Shown one piece after another: positions 45,172-53,012 of a stretch of 64,000 bases of DNA. Under the pieces are notes generated by a model. The model was not told where the DNA came from and did no database searches. It worked only from the letters and a program-made list of their open reading frames with translations. Location of the stretch: contig JAHBZL010000015.1 of assembly GCA_019635485.1 (NCBI GenBank), positions 1-64,000 on the forward strand, given 5' to 3'. The position numbers and the translations under genes were made by a program. This stretch comes from Piscinibacter sp. Its GTDB lineage: Bacteria; Pseudomonadota; Gammaproteobacteria; Burkholderiales; Burkholderiaceae_C. The first letter of the stretch is position 1. Each line of letters opens with the position of its first letter.

Positions 45172-46083
45172 TCAGCCCAGGAACGTTTCCAGGCGCGCCG
45201 CCAGCGCCTCCGGCTGGTCATGGTGCAGCATGTGCCCGGCCGGCGAGAGCGTGCAGCGCTCGACGTTCGGCACCACCGCGAGCCGCTCGTCGAACTCCGC
45301 GCGCGGGTAGCGGTGGCCCCACCACTTGGCGACGTCGGTGCGGTCGCCCTCCACCCACAGCAGCGGCGCCTCGATGCGCTTCCAGCAGGCGAGCACCTCG
45401 TCGACGCGGTACAGCACCGGGTTGGCGCGCTTGTGCGCCGGGTCCGCACGCAGCGCCCAGCGGCCGTCGGGCGTCTCTGACGCCCACTGGCCGGCGAGCC
45501 ACGCGGCCTTGTCGGGCGCCAGCAGCGGGTTGGTCTCGCGCAGCCGCGCGGCCACCGCGTCCAGGCTGACGTAGGGCTTCAGCCGGGCCGGCGCGCGCAG
45601 CTCGTCGAGCCACTGCGCGTAGCGCCGCGGCGCCAGCTCCGGCGGCGCCTTGGGCATGCCGAAGCCTTCCAGGTTGACCAGCCGGCGCACGCGGGCCGGC
45701 CGCACGCCGGCGTACAGCATCACCACGTTGCCGCCCATGCTGTGGCCGAGCAGGTCGACCGGCGCGCCGGCCAGCCCCAGTTCCGGGGCGTCCAGCAGCG
45801 CGTCCAGGTCGGCGAGGTAGTCCGGGAACCAGTAGGCGCCGCCGGGACCGGCGTCGCTCGCGCCGAAGCCGCGCCAGTCGAGCGCGACCACGTGCCGCTC
45901 CTGCGCGAACGCGTCGACGACGAACTGGAACGACGCGGCCACGTCCATCCAGCCGTGCGCCATCACCAGCGGCGCGCGGCCGGCCACCGGCGCACCCCAT
46001 TCGAGCAGGTGGTAGCGCAGGCCGCGCACGGTGACGAAGCGGGAGCGCGGCGCACGCCGCGGCAGGTAGGGGGGTGGGTTCAT
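45172..46083 (-). CDS. Alpha/beta-hydrolase
   Basis: A 303-aa alpha/beta-hydrolase. The oxyanion region is MAHGWMDVAASFQF, the nucleophile Ser lies in LLGHSMGGNVVML near residue 122, the acid is probably Asp in VEGDRTDVAKW, and the His is in SPAGHMLHHDQPEAL. It resembles epoxide-hydrolase/esterase-like proteins; the substrate is not evident. Start ATG 46083. It is convergent with the 168-aa gene and divergent from the GNAT gene. Confidence 0.88.
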   Translation of the reverse strand: MNPPPYLPRRAPRSRFVTVRGLRYHLLEWGAPVAGRAPLVMAHGWMDVAASFQFVVDAFAQERHVVALDWRGFGASDAGPGGAYWFPDYLADLDALLDAPELGLAGAPVDLLGHSMGGNVVMLYAGVRPARVRRLVNLEGFGMPKAPPELAPRRYAQWLDELRAPARLKPYVSLDAVAARLRETNPLLAPDKAAWLAGQWASETPDGRWALRADPAHKRANPVLYRVDEVLACWKRIEAPLLWVEGDRTDVAKWWGHRYPRAEFDERLAVVPNVERCTLSPAGHMLHHDQPEALAARLETFLG

Positions 46084-46130
46084 GCCGGAACTGTAGGCTG
46101 TCGGGCCGCGGCGCTGACAGAATGCGCGCC

Positions 46131-46643
46131 ATGACATCCCCGAGTGCCTTCACGATCCGCGCCGCCGAGCTGCGCGACGTCACGCCCATCGTCGGCCTGA
46201 TCCGCGAGCTGGCGGAGTTCGAACAGCTGACGCACCTGCTGCAGGTCACGCCCGAGAAGCTGCGCCCGCACCTGTTCGGCGAGCGCCCGGTCGCCGAGGC
46301 GCTGGTGGCCGAGCTGCCCGATGGCGCGGTGCCCGCCGGCGAGAGCCGCGTGGTGGCCTTCGCGCTCTTCTTCACCAACTTCTCGACCTTCCTCGCGCAG
46401 CCCGGGCTGTACCTGGAAGACCTGTACGTGCGCCCGGCGCACCGCGGCAGCGGCATCGGCCAGGCCCTGCTGAGCCGGCTCGGCAAGCTGGCGGCCGAAC
46501 GCGGCTGCGGCCGCTTCGAGTGGAGCGTGCTGGACTGGAACGAATCGGCGATCCGCTTCTACGAGAAGATGGGCGCGAGCGTTCTGCCCGACTGGCGCAT
46601 CTGCCGCGTCGCCGGCGACTCGCTGCAGCGCTTCCGCGCCTGA
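46131..46643 (+). CDS. GNAT-family N-acetyltransferase
   Basis: A 170-aa acetyltransferase using acetyl-CoA. Motif A is LEDLYVRPAHRGSGIGQALLSRL (Q/RxxGxG/A loop RGSGIG), with WSVLDWNESAIRFYEKMGA as motif B, close to the diamine/spermidine acetyltransferase branch. The N-terminal part IRAAELRDVTPIVGLIRELAEFE is also typical of that branch, so a polyamine or small amine is a reasonable guess. Start either ATG 46122 or 46131. Confidence 0.88.
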   Translation: MTSPSAFTIRAAELRDVTPIVGLIRELAEFEQLTHLLQVTPEKLRPHLFGERPVAEALVAELPDGAVPAGESRVVAFALFFTNFSTFLAQPGLYLEDLYVRPAHRGSGIGQALLSRLGKLAAERGCGRFEWSVLDWNESAIRFYEKMGASVLPDWRICRVAGDSLQRFRA

Positions 46644-46656
46644 GCCGACGCCACCC

Positions 46657-48345
46657 ATGAGCTACGACACGCTGCACGCGGGGCTGCGCTGGCAGGTGCC
46701 GGCGGACTTCAACATCGCGCAGGCCTGCTGCGGCCGCTGGGCGCGCGACAAGCCGCAGGCCGTCGCGATCCGCTGGGAGCACGAGGACGGCCGCGCCGCG
46801 CTGTTCACGTACGCCGACCTGCAGGCCGGCGCGAACCGGCTGGCACACGTGCTGCGCGGGCTCGGCGTGCAGCGCGGCGACCGTGTCGCGGTGGTGATGC
46901 CGCAGCGCTTCGAGACCGCGGTGGCCGATCTTGCCGTCTGGCAGCTCGGCGCGGTGGCGATGCCGCTGTCGATGCTGTTCGGGCCGGACGCGCTCGAGTA
47001 CCGCCTCCACCACGCCGGGGCCGAGGTCGCGATCGTCGACGAGAGCGCGATCGCGAACCTGCGCGCCGCGCGGGCGCAGTGCCCCGGGCTGCGTTGCGTG
47101 ATCGCGGTGGGCGAGGCGGCGGGGCAGGGCGACCTCGATTGGGACACCGCGCTCGCGCGCGAGAGCGCGGTCTTCGAGTCCGAGCGGACGAAGGCCGACG
47201 AGGCCGCGGTGCTGATCTACACCAGCGGCACCACCGGCCCGCCCAAGGGTGCGCTGATCCCGCACCGCGCGTTGATCGGCAACCTGAGCGGCTTCGTCTG
47301 CAGCCAGAACTGGTTCCCGCAACCGGGCGACGTCTTCTGGAGCCCGGCCGACTGGGCCTGGACCGGCGGGCTGATGGACGCGCTGCTGCCGACGCTGTAC
47401 TTCGGGCGCGAGATCGTCGCGTACCAGGGCCGCTTCCAGCCCGAGCGCGCGTTCGAGCTGATGCAGCGGCATCGCGTCACCAACACCTTCCTGTTCCCGA
47501 CCGCGCTGAAGGCGATGATGAAGGCCGTGCCGCGGCCGCGCGAGCGCTACGACTTGGCGCTTCGGGCGATCATGAGCGCCGGCGAGGCGGTCGGCGACGC
47601 GGTGTTCGCCTGGTGCCGCGACGCGCTCGGCGTCACGGCCAACGAGATGTTCGGCCAGACCGAGATCAACTACGTGGTCGGCAACTGCGGCGCGTACCGC
47701 GATGCGCGGGGGCGTGAACACCCGGGCTGGCCGGCGCGCCCCGGCAGCATGGGCCGCGGCTACCCGGGCCACCGCGTCGCGGTGGTCGACGACGACGGCC
47801 ACGAATGCCCGCGCGGCACGCCGGGCGACGTGGCCGTGCACCGGCGCGACGTGCACGGCCACCCGGACCCGGTGTTCTTCCTCGGCTACTGGAAGAACGA
47901 CGAGGCCACGCGCGCCAAGTTCAGCGGCGATCCCGGCGACTCCTGGTGCCGCACCGGCGATACCGCGGTGATGGACGAGGACGGCTACCTCTGGTACCAG
48001 GGCCGCAGCGACGACGTCTTCAAGGCCGCCGGCTACCGCATCGGGCCGAGCGAGGTGGAGAACTGCCTCGTCAAGCACCCGGCGGTGGCGAACGCGGCCG
48101 TGGTGCCGAAGCCGGACAAGGAGCGCGGCGCGGTGGTGAAGGCATTCGTGGTGCTCGCGGCCGGGTTCGCGGCCAGCGAGGCGCTGGTCGAGGAACTGCA
48201 GCGCCACGTGCGCGGCAAGCTCGCGCCCTACGAGTACCCGAAGGAGATCGAGTTCATCGACGCGCTGCCGATGACGACGACGGGCAAGGTGCAGCGCAAG
48301 GTGCTGCGGGAGCGCGAGGCGCAGCGCGCGCCGTCACCGGCCTGA
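46657..48345 (+). CDS. AMP-dependent acyl-CoA synthetase
   Basis: A 562-aa adenylate-forming enzyme that activates a carboxylic acid to its CoA thioester. The P-loop-like motif is YTSGTTGPPKGAL near residue 188; A5 is FGQTEIN; A7/A8 read GDTAVMDEDGYLWYQGRSDD and FKAAGYRIGPSEVE; the catalytic Lys is in TTTGKVQRK at the C terminus. The sequence is of the acetyl/medium-chain synthetase (ACSM-like) branch. It starts 13 bp after the GNAT stop. Substrate length is not determined. Confidence 0.92.
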   Translation: MSYDTLHAGLRWQVPADFNIAQACCGRWARDKPQAVAIRWEHEDGRAALFTYADLQAGANRLAHVLRGLGVQRGDRVAVVMPQRFETAVADLAVWQLGAVAMPLSMLFGPDALEYRLHHAGAEVAIVDESAIANLRAARAQCPGLRCVIAVGEAAGQGDLDWDTALARESAVFESERTKADEAAVLIYTSGTTGPPKGALIPHRALIGNLSGFVCSQNWFPQPGDVFWSPADWAWTGGLMDALLPTLYFGREIVAYQGRFQPERAFELMQRHRVTNTFLFPTALKAMMKAVPRPRERYDLALRAIMSAGEAVGDAVFAWCRDALGVTANEMFGQTEINYVVGNCGAYRDARGREHPGWPARPGSMGRGYPGHRVAVVDDDGHECPRGTPGDVAVHRRDVHGHPDPVFFLGYWKNDEATRAKFSGDPGDSWCRTGDTAVMDEDGYLWYQGRSDDVFKAAGYRIGPSEVENCLVKHPAVANAAVVPKPDKERGAVVKAFVVLAAGFAASEALVEELQRHVRGKLAPYEYPKEIEFIDALPMTTTGKVQRKVLREREAQRAPSPA

Positions 48346-48801
48346 GACCGCCGGTTCCCGCTCCACGTCCGGCACCGCGAAGTACAGCACCATCTGGTGC
48401 CGGTCGCCCGCGTGGATCTGTGTGACGCCGCGCTGGATCTCCAGCCGCGCGCGCCCGGCGGGCTGGTGGATGGCCTCGATCTCGTAGCGGCCGGCGGGCA
48501 GATCGGCGAACAGCCAGGGCCCGTCGAGCACCTGCTCGAGCACGACGCGCTGACTCTGCGCCTCCAGGATGCGCACGCGCACGTCGGCCAGGAACGCGCC
48601 GCTCTTCAGCGCCGCCGTGGTCAGCCAGAAGCTGTAGAACTCGCGGTCGGTGCGCAGGCGCTCGACCTCGTCGAGCCCGACCCCGCCGCTGACCCAGGCG
48701 ATGCCCTCGTCCGTTTTGCCGCGCTTGAGCGCGAGGGCTTCGTCGGCGGCGAGGCCCTGGCCGAGCAACAGGGCGATGGCGACAATGGCAGAGGACTTCA
48801 T
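48334..48801 (-). CDS. Exported carboxypeptidase-regulatory-like protein
   Basis: A 155-aa exported protein with a signal peptide (MKSSAIVAIALLLGQGLAADEALA). The mature part includes YSFWLTTAALKSGAFLADVRVRI and VLDGPWLFADLPAGRYEIEAI, the latter typical of a small Ig-like beta sandwich of the carboxypeptidase-regulatory kind. Similar proteins are common in betaproteobacteria and have no assigned role. Its end overlaps the synthetase end by 12 bp in convergent orientation. Confidence 0.75.
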   Translation of the reverse strand: MKSSAIVAIALLLGQGLAADEALALKRGKTDEGIAWVSGGVGLDEVERLRTDREFYSFWLTTAALKSGAFLADVRVRILEAQSQRVVLEQVLDGPWLFADLPAGRYEIEAIHQPAGRARLEIQRGVTQIHAGDRHQMVLYFAVPDVEREPAVSGR

Positions 48802-48876
48802 GGGCGTATTGGACCGGGCGCGTGGGCACGCGCCCATGATGGTGCGCAAGCGGGCCAGCTGCCAAGGAGAAACGTG

Positions 48877-49863
48877 ATGGGCGACGCGGTGCTTCACGAA
48901 CTGCTCGACACCGGGCTGCGTTACGCCCCGGAGTACCGCGGCGGCCTCAGCAACCACCTCCCGATGGCGCTGTGCGCGCTGCACGCCCTCGGCGCCGGCA
49001 GCGACCGGCTGCGCGAGTTCTTCGACCGCTACACGCTGCGCCTCTCGCTGGGGCCGGCGCCGGGCCGCGTGCAGGACGACTGGCAGGCGCGCCTGGGCCA
49101 GGCCGACGCCTACGCGGACCTGTTCGCCAGCTTCTCGGCTCGGATCGACGCCGAGGGCCGCGACGCGACCCTGCGCGCCGTGTTGCCGGTGCTGATGGAA
49201 GGTGTTGGCGCCGCCGCCTTCCACGGCTTGATCCGCACCGCCTACGCCGTCGAGGCCGGGCACGACGGCGAGCTCGCGGCCGGCCTCGCGTACTGGGGCA
49301 GCCGCCATCTGCCGCTGGAGGCGCCGTCGGCCGCCGGCGTGCCGGTCGCCGACGTCTCGGCCTGGCTCGCGGCGCTCGCCGCCGATCTGGTGGACGTGCG
49401 CATCGAGGGCGGGCTCATCTTCGAGCAGATGCGGGCCGTGGCGCGGCTGCCGGCGTTCGCGCGCCATGCCGGCGCGCTGACGATCGATGCGGGCACGCTG
49501 CCGGCGCTGGCCGACCTGGCCGCGCAGCGTTATGCCGCGACGCGCCACTTCACCGTGCTGCACCTCGTGACGAGCTGCCACGCGCTGCGCCTGCTGCTGC
49601 CCTGCCTGGCCACGCCGGCGGCGCGCGACGGGGCGTTGCGTTCGTATGCGCGCGCCTACGCGGCCGGGGTGGTGGCCAGCGGCATCCAACTGCAGGGAGC
49701 GCCGCTGCCGGCGCCGCCGCTGGGCTGGCCGGAGATCGCCGCGCGCGCGTGCCGCTCGAACGATGACCACGTGATCAAGCTCGTCCACAGCGCCCGCGCC
49801 GAGGCGGAGGTGTACGGCGACGGCGCGCGCCGGCACGCCGCGGCGCTCGCCGTGGCGGCCTGA
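48877..49863 (+). CDS. Questin oxidase-family protein
   Basis: A 328-aa protein of the questin oxidase family (DUF4243/PF14027 type). Marks are YAPEYRGGLSNHLPMALCALHALGA near residue 15, FHGLIRTAYAVEAGHDGELAAGLAYW near 110 and FTVLHLVTSCHALRLLLP near 225. Fungal members open an anthraquinone ring by Baeyer-Villiger-like oxidation without a known cofactor; bacterial members are uncharacterised. AAGGAG is 7 nt before ATG 48877. It ends directly against the convergent response regulator. Confidence 0.85.
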   Translation: MGDAVLHELLDTGLRYAPEYRGGLSNHLPMALCALHALGAGSDRLREFFDRYTLRLSLGPAPGRVQDDWQARLGQADAYADLFASFSARIDAEGRDATLRAVLPVLMEGVGAAAFHGLIRTAYAVEAGHDGELAAGLAYWGSRHLPLEAPSAAGVPVADVSAWLAALAADLVDVRIEGGLIFEQMRAVARLPAFARHAGALTIDAGTLPALADLAAQRYAATRHFTVLHLVTSCHALRLLLPCLATPAARDGALRSYARAYAAGVVASGIQLQGAPLPAPPLGWPEIAARACRSNDDHVIKLVHSARAEAEVYGDGARRHAAALAVAA

Positions 49864-50607
49864 TCAGCAGGGACCGGGCACGTACATGTAGCCGCCGTTG
49901 CGCACGGTGCGGATGCAGCGCGGCTCGCCGCCCGGCTCGGGCTCGACCTTGCGGCGCAGCCGGCCGATGCGGATGTCGATCGAGCGGTCGAACGGTTCCC
50001 ACTCGCGGTTGCGGGTGTGCATCAGCAATTGGTCGCGCGAGAGCACGCGGTTCGGATTGGCGAGGAAGACGCGGATCAGGTCGTACTCCATCGCCGTCAT
50101 CGGCACCTCGTCGCCGCCCGCCGCGAGGTCGAACAGGCGGCGCGACTCGAGCTCGATCTCGCAGCGGCCGAACGGCTGGCGCGCCAGCGCGGCGGCGGCA
50201 GGGGCGGCGGACGCGGGCGCGGGCTCCTGCACCCGCGCCTGCATGCGCCGCAGCACGCTCTTCACACGGGCCAGCAGTTCGCGCGGGTCGAAGGGCTTGG
50301 CGACGTAGTCGTCCGCACCCACCTCGAGGCCGACGACGCGGTCCACCACGTCGGCCGAGCCGGTGACCATCACGATGCCGACGTCGTAGCGCTCGCGCAG
50401 GAAGCGTGCGAGCGACAGGCCGTCTTCGCCCGGCAGGCGCAGGTCGAGCAGCACGAGATCGGGCAGCTCGCGCTCGAGCTCGGCGCGCATCGCCGTGCCG
50501 TCGCCTGCACAGCGCACGGCATAGCCGTGGCCACCCAGGTACTCGATCAGCATCGTGCGCACCGAGGCGTCGTCGTCGACCACCAGCAGGTTCGTGCGGG
50601 GAGGCAT
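49864..50607 (-). CDS. OmpR-family response regulator
   Basis: A 247-aa two-component regulator. The receiver domain (1-120) has the acidic pair in VVDDDAS, the phospho-acceptor Asp in LVLLDLRLPGEDG near residue 53 and Lys in VAKPFDP. An Ala-rich linker leads to the OmpR winged helix (about 150-245: YDLIRVFLANPNRVLSRDQLLMHTRNREWEPFDRSIDIRIGRLRRK). No sensor kinase gene is adjacent; the hybrid kinase at 53013 is separated by two genes on the other strand. Confidence 0.93.
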   Translation of the reverse strand: MPPRTNLLVVDDDASVRTMLIEYLGGHGYAVRCAGDGTAMRAELERELPDLVLLDLRLPGEDGLSLARFLRERYDVGIVMVTGSADVVDRVVGLEVGADDYVAKPFDPRELLARVKSVLRRMQARVQEPAPASAAPAAAALARQPFGRCEIELESRRLFDLAAGGDEVPMTAMEYDLIRVFLANPNRVLSRDQLLMHTRNREWEPFDRSIDIRIGRLRRKVEPEPGGEPRCIRTVRNGGYMYVPGPC

Positions 50608-50784
50608 GGCGCCGATTGTGCCGAAGCACCCGGTGCGGCGATACACGCGAATACAAAGCGGCAACAAAGGCGGCGGCCCATGCAACGGCGCGGCCGCGCG
50701 GCGGTTACCCCCGCCTCGCACAGTGCGCGGCATGCCGGGCGGCGAGGGGCTGCCCGGTCCGGCCCACCCCACGAGGACAACGCC

Positions 50785-51756
50785 ATGCAAGCCATTTCCG
50801 CCGCCGACCCGCGCCACGCCAAGGTCATCGAAGTCTCCAAGCGCGTGCGCTGGGAGATCGACCGCGACGTGATCCGCGGCCGCCGCTTCGACCTGAAGAA
50901 GACCTTCCTGCCCAGCGGGCTCTCGCTGGTCAACGAACTGGACTTCCTCTCCGCGGCGGAGCGCCGCCTGCTCGGCCAGGTGCAGGGCCGCACCTACGCC
51001 TACATCTTCGGCCTGGTCGAGCGCTTCATCGCCGCCAAGACGATGGAACTCGGCCGCGCGCAGGCCTTCGGCGACCAGCTCGCGCTCGAGGCGCTGGTGC
51101 GCATGACCGACGAGGAGCTGAAGCACCAGGAACTGTTCCGCCGTCTCGAGGCCATGATGGCCGCCGACATGCCGGCCAGCTACTCGCAGACGGCCGACCC
51201 GAACGCGGTGGCCGCCGCGGTGCTCGGCTGCAGCGACTGGGCGGTGATGGCGCTGACGCTGGACATCGAGCTGTTCACGCAGGCGCACTACCGCGCCAGC
51301 ATCGAGCCGCAGGCCGATCTCTGCCCGCTGTGGAAGGACGTGTTCCTGTTCCACTGGAAGGAGGAGTCGCAGCATGCCATCCTCGACGAGATCGAACTGC
51401 AGCGCATCGACGCGGCGCTCACGCCGGCGCAGCGCGACCAGGCGGTCGACGAACTGATCGCGCTGGTCGGGGCGGTGGACGGCATCCTGCAGGGCCAGGC
51501 CGCGGCCGACGCGCGTTACTTCGCCGCCATCGCCGGCCGTCGCTTCGATGCGGGCGAGGCGGAGCAGATCCAGGCGCTGATCCTGAAGGCCTACCGCTGG
51601 CAGTACATCGTCTCCGGCGTGATGGAACCGCGCTTCCAGAAGACGCTGTTCGCGTTGGTGAACGAGGCCCAGGCCGGCCGCATCCACCAGGCCCTGGCGC
51701 CGCTGACCTATGCCGTGCCGCAGCGCTCCGAGGTGCCGCTGCCGCTGGCGGCCTGA
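50785..51756 (+). CDS. Ferritin-like diiron protein of unknown function
   Basis: A 323-aa all-helical protein. Iron-ligand-like motifs are RMTDEELKHQELF (ExxH near residue 110) and WKEESQHAILDEIEL (ExxH near 195), with further Glu residues in AAKTMEL and LDIELFTQAHY, fitting a four-helix ferritin-like diiron site. Distantly resembles AurF-type N-oxygenases, but I cannot place it in a named family. It is followed 20 bp later by an MFS transporter gene. Start ATG 50785. Confidence 0.7.
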   Translation: MQAISAADPRHAKVIEVSKRVRWEIDRDVIRGRRFDLKKTFLPSGLSLVNELDFLSAAERRLLGQVQGRTYAYIFGLVERFIAAKTMELGRAQAFGDQLALEALVRMTDEELKHQELFRRLEAMMAADMPASYSQTADPNAVAAAVLGCSDWAVMALTLDIELFTQAHYRASIEPQADLCPLWKDVFLFHWKEESQHAILDEIELQRIDAALTPAQRDQAVDELIALVGAVDGILQGQAAADARYFAAIAGRRFDAGEAEQIQALILKAYRWQYIVSGVMEPRFQKTLFALVNEAQAGRIHQALAPLTYAVPQRSEVPLPLAA

Positions 51757-51776
51757 CCGGCGGGAGGGAGAGGACC

Positions 51777-52997
51777 ATGAACGCCGCCGCCTGGCGGCTG
51801 GTGCTGGCCGCCGCCGCGCTGACGGCGCTGGCGCGCGGCGGCAACGCCACGCTCGGCCTGTTCGTCGCGCCGCTGAACAGCGCCTCGGGTCTCGGGCTGG
51901 CCGCGCTGAGCGGCGTGATCGCGCTGGGCCAGCTCGCCGTCGGGCTGGCCCAGCCGCTGATCGGCCACTGGAGCGACCGCCATGGCGCGGCCCGCGTGAT
52001 CGTCGTCGGCGCCGCGCTGCTGGCCGCGAGCACGGCGCTGCCGGCGTGGTCGGCCGCACCGGGGCTGGTCGTGCTCGCGCTGCTGGCCGGGGCCGTCGCG
52101 AACGGGGCGGTCGGCAGCAACGGCCTGCTGCTCGGCGAGGTCGGCCGCCGCCTCGATGCGGGACGTGCCGCCTGGGCCGTCGGGCTGATCGGTGCCGGCG
52201 GTTCGGTGGGCCAGATGCTGCTCGCCCCGGCCGTGCAATGGGCCATCGCCCGCCACGGCTGGGCCGCCGCACTGCTCGGCGTGGCGGCGCTCGCGCTGCT
52301 CGCCTGGCCGCTCGCGCTGCCGCTGCGGCGCAGCCCGGGCGCGCCGCCACCGCGCGCGCCGGCCCAGCCGGTGGCCGAGGTGCTGCGCGACAGACGCTTC
52401 TGGCGCGTCGCCGCCAGCTTCGGCGTGTGCGGGTTCCACGTCGCGTTCCTCGGCGTGCACATGCCCGGGGTGATCGAACGCTGCGGCCTGCCCGCGGCGC
52501 TCGCCGGGACCTGGATCGCGCTGGCCGGCGCGGCCAACATCGCCGGCAGCCTGGCCGTCGGCCTGGCGCTGCGCCGGTACGACCCGGCCCGGCTGCTCGT
52601 CGGCCTCTATGGCGTGCGCGCGCTGGGCATCGCCGCGCTGCTGTTGTTGCCTCCGAGCGCCCCGGTGCTGCTCGGCTTCGCGCTGGTGATGGGCGCGAGC
52701 CACATGGCGACGCTGCCGCCGACCACGCAGCTGGTCGCGCGTGCCCATGGCGTGGAGCGGCTGGGCACGCTGTTCGGCATCGTGATGCTGGTGCATCAGG
52801 CGGGTGGGTTCGCGGGCATCTGGCTCGGCGGCCTGCTGGCCGAGTGGACCGGCAGCGACCGGCTGCTGTGGGGCATCGACATCGCACTGGCGCTGCTCGC
52901 GGCCGTGCTCGTGCTGCCGTGGAACCCGGCGCGGACCGCGCCGATGCGGCCGCTGCGCTGGTTCTGGCGTGGGACTTGGCGCGGGGCCTGGCGCTGA
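51777..52997 (+). CDS. Major facilitator superfamily transporter
   Basis: A 406-aa MFS protein with twelve predicted helices. The cytoplasmic loop 2-3 motif is LIGHWSDRHGAARV near residue 64 and the loop 8-9 equivalent is ALRRYDPARLLVGLYGVRA near 265. GGLLAEWTGSDRLLWG near helix 11 is typical of OxlT/monocarboxylate-like members. The stop of the diiron gene is 20 bp upstream and AGAGGA precedes the start, so both are probably cotranscribed. Substrate unknown. Confidence 0.88.
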   Translation: MNAAAWRLVLAAAALTALARGGNATLGLFVAPLNSASGLGLAALSGVIALGQLAVGLAQPLIGHWSDRHGAARVIVVGAALLAASTALPAWSAAPGLVVLALLAGAVANGAVGSNGLLLGEVGRRLDAGRAAWAVGLIGAGGSVGQMLLAPAVQWAIARHGWAAALLGVAALALLAWPLALPLRRSPGAPPPRAPAQPVAEVLRDRRFWRVAASFGVCGFHVAFLGVHMPGVIERCGLPAALAGTWIALAGAANIAGSLAVGLALRRYDPARLLVGLYGVRALGIAALLLLPPSAPVLLGFALVMGASHMATLPPTTQLVARAHGVERLGTLFGIVMLVHQAGGFAGIWLGGLLAEWTGSDRLLWGIDIALALLAAVLVLPWNPARTAPMRPLRWFWRGTWRGAWR

Positions 52998-53012
52998 GCG
53001 GCGCCGGTCGCG

